From Spongiactinospora gelatinilytica (GTDB lineage: Bacteria > Actinomycetota > Actinomycetes > Streptosporangiales > Streptosporangiaceae): a stretch of 32,421 nucleotides of DNA. The stretch is taken from contig NZ_POUA01000035.1 of assembly GCF_003236385.1 (NCBI RefSeq), positions 1 through 32,421 of the forward strand. Reading direction: 5' to 3'. Each line of letters begins with the position of its first letter. Position 1 is the first letter of the stretch. Positions 24,144 through 32,421 of the stretch are shown piece after piece. Below the pieces are notes generated by a model. That model made no database searches. It was not told where the DNA came from and was given only the letters and a program-made list of their open reading frames with translations. A program made the translations under genes and the position numbers.

Positions 24144-26213
24144 TCACACTGTGACGCGGCGCAGGCGGGCCTTGGGGGCCTCCTCACCGGGGAAGACGCG
24201 CTTGACGCCGTCTCCGAGCGCGGTCTCGATGATACGGATGTCGCGGACCAGGTGCTCAAGGCCGACCGGCTCCAGCGAGGCGGCGTGGTCCGAGCCCCAC
24301 ATCGTGCGGTCCAGGGTGATGTGCCGCTCGACGGCCACCGCGCCCAGGGTCACCGCGGCCAGCGAGATCTGCAGCCCCCGCTCGTGGCCGGAGTAGCCGA
24401 CCGGCACGCCGTACCGCTCGCGCAGGGTGACGATCGTGCGCAGGTTGGCCTCCTCCGGCGGGAGGGGGTAGGTGGAGGTGGAGTGCATCAGGATCAGCCG
24501 CGAGGTGCCGACCACCTCGACCGCCCGGTCGATCTCCGGCAGCGTGGACATCCCGGTGGACAGGATGATCGGCTTGCCGGTGGCGGCCAGCGCGCGCAGC
24601 AGTTCCAGGTCGGTCACGCAGGCCGAGGCCACCTTGTGGGTGACCACGTTCATGCTCTCCAGGAACTCCACCGAGGGCACGTCCCACGGGGAGGCGAACC
24701 ACTGCAGGCCGCGCTCCTCGCAGTACTTGGCGATCTGGGTGTACTCGTCGGTGCCGAACTCGGTCCTGAGCTTGTACTCCATGTACGTCATCTCGCCCCA
24801 GGGCGTCTGCCTGATCTGGCCGCGCTGCTCCAGCGGGACGCAGATCTCCGGGGTGCGCTTCTGGAACTTCACCGCCTGGCAGCCGGCGTCGGCGGCCACG
24901 TCGATGAGCCTGCGGGCGATGTCGATGTCGCCGTTGTGGTTGATGCCGATCTCGCCGATCATGTAGACCGGCCGGCCGGCGCCCACCGGAACGTCGCCGA
25001 TGAGCACCTCGGACGGCGAGCGGGGCGGCACACCGGCGGCGACCGGCGCGACGTCCAGGGTGCCGTCGGCCTGCGGACGCGCGGCGAGCACCCGGTCGCA
25101 CAGCTCACGTACGGCTCCCGCGCCCCCCGCGCGGCTGAGCACGACCCGCGCGACGGCGCGGACCTCGGGGTGCGCGTCGGGCACCGCGATCGGCCAGCCG
25201 ACCTCGCCCATCGGACCCAGGTCGTTGACGTCGTTGCCGACGTAGGCCACCCGCGCCGGGTCCAGGCCCTCGATGGCCAGCCAGTCGCGCAGCACCGTCC
25301 GCTTGTCGGCCAGCCCCTGCAGGACCGGCACGCCGAGCTTGCGGGCGCGGGCGGCGACCACCGGGTTGTGCTCGGTGGACATCACCAGGATCTTGACGCC
25401 GGCCCTGCGCAGCAGCGCGATGCCCATGCCGTCGGAACGGCTGACCGCGACCGTCTCGCGGCCGTCCTGGTCGACGTAGGCGCGGTCGTCGGTGTGCACC
25501 CCGTCGAAGTCGGTGATCACGGCGTCCACGTCCAGCGGCTCCGGCACGTCCACGAACGGGGCCAGCGCGCGTACCAGCTCCAGGTCCGCCGGGCCGTCCA
25601 CCTCGATGGCGTGACCGGGATCGACCGGCTGCACGGCGACCGTGCCGAAGAACCGGTGGCCGTGCTCGCGCAGCCCGGCCGTGCGCATCACGTAGAAGGC
25701 GCCGGTCTCGCGGTACTGCGGCTCGCGGTCCTGGCGCCGCCGGCGTACCGCCGGGTCGTGGTTGATGCCCGCGCCGCTGGTGCTCCACAGGAACTCGTGG
25801 GTGGCGAGGCCGGAGAACACCGCGTCGGCTTCGCCGCCGGCGACCTTGCCGATGGCGGCGTCAAGGTGGGCGGGGTCGATGAAGGCGCTGGTGCACTGGA
25901 CCAGGACCACGATCTCCGGCTCCTGCTGCCCGGCGGCGGCGCGCTCGTCCAGCGCGTGCAGCACCGCCGACTCGCTGGAGGCGGTCGCGCCGGCCAGGTC
26001 GGCCGGCCGCTCGACGACCTGTGCCCCGGCCTCCCGCGCCACGTCCGCGATACCCGCGTGGTCGGTGCTCACCACGACCTCGTCGACCAGCCCGGCCCGG
26101 ACGCAGGCTCGCACGGCGCGCGCCACCAGCGGCATGCCGCCCACCTTCGCCAGGTTCTTGAGCGGTACGCCCGCAGAGCCGCCGCGGGCGGGGACAACGG
26201 CCAGTACTCGCAA
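24144..26213 (-). CDS. Trifunctional CMP-nonulosonate enzyme (cytidylyltransferase-HAD-NeuB)
   Basis: 689 residues in three domains. About 1-220: acylneuraminate cytidylyltransferase (AVVPARGGSAGVPLKNL, STDH, VQCTSAFI, RETGAFYVM). About 229-380: HAD phosphatase of the KDO8P/KdnB type (ITDFDGVHTD with Asp235/Asp237, VMSTEHN, LADKRTVL, YVGNDVNDL). About 410-689: NeuB-type synthase TIM barrel (IGEIGINHNGD, VKFQKRTPE, STGMST, GYSGHERG, ERHITLDR). The usual C-terminal SAF (antifreeze-like) domain is missing. Together these give PEP condensation, dephosphorylation and CMP activation in one chain, as needed for Kdn via Kdn-9-phosphate, although Neu5Ac-9-P remains possible. TTG 26213 is chosen because GAGGAG lies 6 bp upstream; ATG 26243 has none. 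First gene of the operon. Confidence 0.88.
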   Translation of the reverse strand: MRVLAVVPARGGSAGVPLKNLAKVGGMPLVARAVRACVRAGLVDEVVVSTDHAGIADVAREAGAQVVERPADLAGATASSESAVLHALDERAAAGQQEPEIVVLVQCTSAFIDPAHLDAAIGKVAGGEADAVFSGLATHEFLWSTSGAGINHDPAVRRRRQDREPQYRETGAFYVMRTAGLREHGHRFFGTVAVQPVDPGHAIEVDGPADLELVRALAPFVDVPEPLDVDAVITDFDGVHTDDRAYVDQDGRETVAVSRSDGMGIALLRRAGVKILVMSTEHNPVVAARARKLGVPVLQGLADKRTVLRDWLAIEGLDPARVAYVGNDVNDLGPMGEVGWPIAVPDAHPEVRAVARVVLSRAGGAGAVRELCDRVLAARPQADGTLDVAPVAAGVPPRSPSEVLIGDVPVGAGRPVYMIGEIGINHNGDIDIARRLIDVAADAGCQAVKFQKRTPEICVPLEQRGQIRQTPWGEMTYMEYKLRTEFGTDEYTQIAKYCEERGLQWFASPWDVPSVEFLESMNVVTHKVASACVTDLELLRALAATGKPIILSTGMSTLPEIDRAVEVVGTSRLILMHSTSTYPLPPEEANLRTIVTLRERYGVPVGYSGHERGLQISLAAVTLGAVAVERHITLDRTMWGSDHAASLEPVGLEHLVRDIRIIETALGDGVKRVFPGEEAPKARLRRVTV

Positions 26214-26237
26214 AATGGACTCCTCGTGGAATGTGTT

Positions 26238-26247
26238 CGGCATGCCG
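26238..26247. promoter_or_regulatory. Palindrome in the leader of the nonulosonic acid operon
   Basis: CGGCATGCCG, a perfect 10-bp palindrome, 24 bp before the TTG start. Operator function is speculative. The rest of 26214-26395 holds no gene. Confidence 0.25.
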
Positions 26248-26395
26248 GAACGCTGCTGAGCCGGGGGTGCTCCGAAACTAGCCACGAGGGTGACCGGGCG
26301 GGGGTGTTGGAGCTGAACGCTCCGCATCGCCCTTGTTAACTTTCCGTGCCGTACGCCGTGGGGCGTTCGCGGGACGGCGATCCGCCCCAGGACAT

Positions 26396-26446
26396 GCTTA
26401 CGCCCCGTCCACCCCCCGATGGGGCTGGTGCGGACGGGGCGTAAGC
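26396..26446 (-). terminator. Strong hairpin terminator of the double peptidase
   Basis: Perfect 15-bp arms GCTTACGCCCCGTCC and GGACGGGGCGTAAGC; the 21-nt loop holds a nested CCCC-GAT-GGGG hairpin. It begins 19 bp after the peptidase stop and insulates it from the nonulosonic acid operon promoter. Confidence 0.85.
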
Positions 26447-26465
26447 CGTACCGATCAGGCGGGAG

Positions 26466-29779
<3,314 letters not shown>

Positions 29780-29808
29780 ACCGGGAAGTAGTAACCCCAC
29801 AGGTTTCC

Positions 29809-29852
29809 ATAACGTGGCGCTATGTCATGTGGGCGTTATAACACGGGGTTAT
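29809..29852. promoter_or_regulatory. Two T-N11-A LysR boxes upstream of the double peptidase
   Basis: Box 1 at 29838-29852 is ATAAC-N5-GTTAT (perfect dyad); box 2 at 29809-29823 is ATAAC-N5-GCTAT (one mismatch). Both contain the T-N11-A signature of LysR-type regulators and are offset by 29 bp. A third weak dyad (TAACC-N5-GGTTT) lies at 29792-29806. Box 1 overlaps the end of the lysR-type gene itself. Confidence 0.6.
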
Positions 29853-30823
29853 GGCACTGAAAGGGCGGCATTGTGGGCGGGCTGTGGCAGCGGTCCGTGC
29901 CGTTTGAGCCAGGAGGCGTAGATGGGCGCGTTCAGGGCGTCCGCCCAGTACGCCTGGGTGACGCTGCGCACCAGGTCGGCCGCGAAGCCCGCCATCGGGC
30001 CGTGCTCGGTCCAGCCGAGCACGTGCCGGTGGCGCAGCGGCGTGCCGGCCACCGGGCGGATGACGATGCCCGGCGACTCCCTGCTGGTGGCCTGGAACAT
30101 GCCCACGCAGCGCCCGGCCCCGATCATTCCCAGGGCCACGCTGGTGTGCAGGGAGTAGGAGACCACCGGAGAGAACCCCTTGACCGCGCACGCGGCCAGG
30201 AAGTGCTCACGATGGCCGTTCTCCACCACCGCGGGCAGCGTCCACTCGTCGTCGGCCAGGTCGGCCAGTTCCACCTCCTCCCGGGCGGCGAGCGGGTGGG
30301 AGGCGGTCAGCCCGACGAACATGGGCTCCACCGCGATCACCGAGTAGGCCACGCCGGGCCGCGGCGCCAGTTCGTGCCCCGGATAGTCCGGAAGCACGGC
30401 CAGTTCCAGCCGCTCGGACTCGAGCAACTCCGGCAGGACGTCCACGGCCTCCTCGGTCCGCATCGCGACCCTCGTGCCCCCCGCCAGGCGGTGCAGGCAC
30501 TCCGAGACGTGGATGGCCAGCCGGGTCGGCGCGCAGCCCACCCGGATGAGGGTTTGACCGGTGTATCGGCGGCCGTCGCGCTGGAGTTCGTCGAAGGCGG
30601 GGAGGATCGAGCGGGACCGGAGGAGCACCCAGGCGCCGAGCGGCGTCGGGCGGGCCCCCTCCCTTCCGCGCTCGAAGAGCGGGCCGCCGAACATCCGCTC
30701 GATTCTGCGTAACTGCGCCGCCAGGGCGGGTTGCGACGTTCGCAGATGGACCGCGGCCTTGGAGATGCTTCCGCAGTCGGCTATCGCACAGATCGCACGT
30801 AGGTGCCGTACTTCTAAGTCCAC
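29849..30823 (-). CDS. LysR-family transcriptional regulator
   Basis: 324 residues. N-terminal winged HTH (about 1-65: LRAICAIADCGSISKAAVHLRTSQPALAAQLRRIERMFGGPLFER), linker helix, then a LysR substrate-binding domain in two lobes (~90-300). The effector cannot be told from sequence. Start GTG 30823 lacks a ribosome site; TAACCT lies 6 bp upstream, a TANNNT -10 at leaderless spacing. It is followed on the same strand by the double peptidase, and two T-N11-A boxes lie between them, so this regulator probably controls that gene. Activation versus repression is unknown. Confidence 0.9.
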   Translation of the reverse strand: MDLEVRHLRAICAIADCGSISKAAVHLRTSQPALAAQLRRIERMFGGPLFERGREGARPTPLGAWVLLRSRSILPAFDELQRDGRRYTGQTLIRVGCAPTRLAIHVSECLHRLAGGTRVAMRTEEAVDVLPELLESERLELAVLPDYPGHELAPRPGVAYSVIAVEPMFVGLTASHPLAAREEVELADLADDEWTLPAVVENGHREHFLAACAVKGFSPVVSYSLHTSVALGMIGAGRCVGMFQATSRESPGIVIRPVAGTPLRHRHVLGWTEHGPMAGFAADLVRSVTQAYWADALNAPIYASWLKRHGPLPQPAHNAALSVP

Positions 30824-30906
30824 CTTGTCAGGTTAATAGTAAAGAACCTTTTCATTAAGGCCCAATTCGTGCCGCCTTCCACGTCGTACATGATCGACTG
30901 GAATCC

Positions 30907-31884
30907 TCACGCGCCGACGGCGGCGCGCAGCAGCGGCAGCGAGCGGCCCAGCGCCCGCTCCCAGTACGGCCAGGTGTGCGTGCCCGGCCCGTAGAAGTCG
31001 GTGGTGAGCCTGGCGCCGCCCGCGCGGGCGCGCCGGGCGAAGGCCCTGGCCTGGGCGAGCATCGCGCCCTCGTAGTCGGCGGCGGCGCCCGGCGGGTCCA
31101 GCGGCCCCGGTTCGCCGTCGCCGCAGGACACGTACACCGTCACCCCTCGCAGCCGTACGGCCAGCTCGGCCGGGTTGTGCTCCTGCCAGATCCGGGGATG
31201 GGACGAAAGGCCGCCCCACAGGCCCGCCGGGTCCTCGCCGTTCTCGCTGACGAGCGAGCGCACCGCGGCGCGGTCGCCGGTGGTGTCCAGCACCCCCGAA
31301 TAGGCCGCCGCGGCCTGGAAGAGGCCCGGATGCCTGGCCGCGTAGCCGATCGCGCCCAGCCCGCCCATGGAGAACCCGGCCACCGCGCGCCGCGGCCCCG
31401 CCCCGAACTCCCGCTCGATCAGCGGAATCAGCTCCCGGATGTGGAACGTCTCCCACGCCGGGCCGTCCAGCCAGTCGGAGTAGAACCCCACCCGGCCGCC
31501 CTCGGGCATGACCACGATCATCGGCGCGCCGGCGGTCAGGCGTTCCGCGCCGCCCTCCTCCGCCCAGCTCGCGTGATCGCTGCGGCAGCAGCCGTGCAGC
31601 AGGTACAGCACCGGCCACGGGCCCGATCCCGGCCGCCAGCCCGCGGGCAGCAGCACCCGCACCGAGGCCGTACGGCCGAGCGCCGGCGAGTGGACGGCGA
31701 GGTCCAGTCCGCGCTCCCCGGCCTTCAACCGATCGATGACGGTGGGCACCGCGGGCACGGCCATGGCCTCGGACATCTCCGCCGAAGGCTCGCCACCGCC
31801 CAGTTCGTGGCGCAGGACCGAGACGGTGGCGGCGACGGCCAGCAGGGCGGTCACAATGATCAGGGCAATCCGCAGGGACCTCAA
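30907..31884 (-). CDS. Exported Ag85/esterase-D-like alpha/beta-hydrolase
   Basis: 325 residues. One N-terminal hydrophobic segment (5-24) without a lipobox or clear cleavage site, so either a signal peptide or a membrane anchor. The hydrolase domain has LYLLHGCC, nucleophile Ser172 in GFSMGG and His303 in GTHTWPYWERAL, the order seen in the esterase D/antigen 85 family (PF00756-like). The acid residue is likely around CGDGE (~255). A CC pair at 99-100 beside the oxyanion loop is distinctive. TTG 31884 has AAGGAG 6 bp upstream. It probably cleaves an ester or transfers an acyl group outside the cell; the substrate is unknown. No operon partner. Confidence 0.85.
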   Translation of the reverse strand: MRSLRIALIIVTALLAVAATVSVLRHELGGGEPSAEMSEAMAVPAVPTVIDRLKAGERGLDLAVHSPALGRTASVRVLLPAGWRPGSGPWPVLYLLHGCCRSDHASWAEEGGAERLTAGAPMIVVMPEGGRVGFYSDWLDGPAWETFHIRELIPLIEREFGAGPRRAVAGFSMGGLGAIGYAARHPGLFQAAAAYSGVLDTTGDRAAVRSLVSENGEDPAGLWGGLSSHPRIWQEHNPAELAVRLRGVTVYVSCGDGEPGPLDPPGAAADYEGAMLAQARAFARRARAGGARLTTDFYGPGTHTWPYWERALGRSLPLLRAAVGA

Positions 31885-32101
31885 CGCCGACTCCTTCGGG
31901 CGCTTCCCGCGTGGGACGCCGGCCCGCCCTAAGTCCGGGGGCGAGTACGGCGGCCGTGCGCGCCGGGCTCATGATCGTACCGGCCCGTGCGCCGAATTCC
32001 ACCCCCTGTGACCGGATCGGCCGCGCCGACGCCTGTCCAGGGGGCCCAAAAGCCGGCTCCGGCCCATTCATGGCGAATCACTGCCGACATTTACCCAGAA
32101 C

Positions 32102-32132
32102 AGGGTTGAAACCCTCTTCCAAGAGTGTTTGG
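32102..32132 (+). promoter_or_regulatory. Candidate promoter with dyads for the ACT-domain gene
   Basis: AGGGTTGAAACCCT (perfect 6-bp arms, 2-nt spacer) contains TTGAAA as a possible -35, and CTCTTCCAAGAG, another dyad, follows at once; TGGTGT 18 bp on is a weak -10. The rest of 31885-32156 shows no gene. Confidence 0.3.
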
Positions 32133-32156
32133 TGTCAAGGTGGGGGGTGATTGCCA

Positions 32157-32421
32157 ATGCTGCTGCGGTTGCGGATTTCGCTGCCGGACCGTCCCGGCGC
32201 GCTCGGACAGGTGACCCGGGCGCTCGGGACCATCGGCGCGGACATCCATCAGGTGACGGTGCTCGGCAGGGAGGGCGGCAGGGCGGTGGACGACTTCACC
32301 GTCGCCTGGCCCGTCTCCGGCGACGGGCCGGAGGCGGGGCGGAACGAGCCGGTGTGCGCCCACATGCGGGACCGGCTCGCCGGGCTTCCGGGCGTGTCGG
32401 TGGAGGGGGTGTGGATCACGC
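32157..32421 (+). CDS. ACT-domain amino-acid-binding protein, 3'-truncated
   Basis: 88 residues visible before the window ends. LRLRISLPDRPGALGQVTRALGTIGADIHQVTVLGREGGRAVDDFTVAW is a full ACT motif (beta-alpha-beta, DRPGAL ligand loop). ACT domains sense amino acids and control metabolic enzymes or act alone. ATG 32157 has GGGGGGTGA 6 bp upstream. Actinomycetes carry stand-alone proteins of this kind near aspartate-tRNA or glutamate-handling genes, but the downstream context lies outside the window. Confidence 0.82.
   Translation, partial: MLLRLRISLPDRPGALGQVTRALGTIGADIHQVTVLGREGGRAVDDFTVAWPVSGDGPEAGRNEPVCAHMRDRLAGLPGVSVEGVWIT

Noticed and set aside
19535-26213. Antibiotic glycosylation or secondary-metabolite cluster
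   Set aside because: No polyketide or peptide synthase, deoxysugar or resistance genes nearby; sialyltransferase motifs and the NeuB fusion fit a surface polymer better.
23889-26339. Plus-strand 816-codon frame opposite the trifunctional enzyme
   Set aside because: Shadow frame; His/Asp/Gly/Arg-rich without any fold signal.

Overview
The window reads as chromosome of a high-GC actinomycete. The evidence is the strong G/C bias at third codon positions, many GTG and TTG starts behind AAGGAG-type ribosome sites, a Streptomyces subtilisin inhibitor (SSI) family protein, a class II DAHP synthase, a c-di-AMP (ydaO-type) riboswitch in front of a wall-hydrolase-like gene, and a sigma-R-like promoter in front of thioredoxin. 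The gene set would suit a Streptosporangiaceae-like or Streptomyces-like genome; this placement is inference and no rRNA or tRNA is present to settle it.

Layout. 1-1643: 3' part of a secreted ExeM/NucH-type nuclease. 1577-4630: an MFS drug exporter and a thioredoxin-reductase-like flavoprotein on the minus strand, divergent from an XRE-cupin regulator, with an inverted repeat in the shared promoter. 4697-7421: a compact plus-strand alkylation-repair operon (Ogt, a 2OG-Fe(II) oxygenase, a stand-alone Ada zinc-domain protein without the methyl-acceptor Cys, an unknown protein, AlkB). 7368-15081: three tandem minus-strand secreted subtilases; two look intact, and the middle one is a pseudogene with two internal deletions. 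15219-17775: a TenA-like protein divergent from thioredoxin, then DAHP synthase. 17889-19144: an SSI-like inhibitor and a secreted CHAP-domain protein under a c-di-AMP riboswitch.

19535-26213 is a cell-surface nonulosonic acid locus. Two plus-strand glycosyltransferase-like genes converge on a three-gene minus-strand operon: a trifunctional cytidylyltransferase/HAD phosphatase/NeuB-type synthase, a GT2 glycosyltransferase and a polysialyltransferase-like protein. Together these could make and polymerise a CMP-activated nonulosonic acid. Kdn in a teichulosonic acid is the leading guess, because the fused enzyme carries synthase, phosphatase and CMP-transferase steps and no NeuC-type epimerase is seen.

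26466-30823: a very large secreted double metallopeptidase (M4 plus M28 plus a C-terminal chitin-binding-like module) and the LysR regulator upstream of it. The interval between them carries two T-N11-A LysR boxes and two tandem perfect hairpins, one of which buries the peptidase ribosome site. 30907-31884 is a secreted or lipid-anchored esterase, and 32157-32421 is the start of an ACT-domain protein cut by the window edge.

The most original signals are the hairpin/LysR control region of the double peptidase, the Ada-like protein lacking its acceptor Cys inside a split adaptive-response operon, the nonulosonic acid locus with its fused enzyme, and the expanding and decaying subtilase family next to a secreted protease inhibitor.
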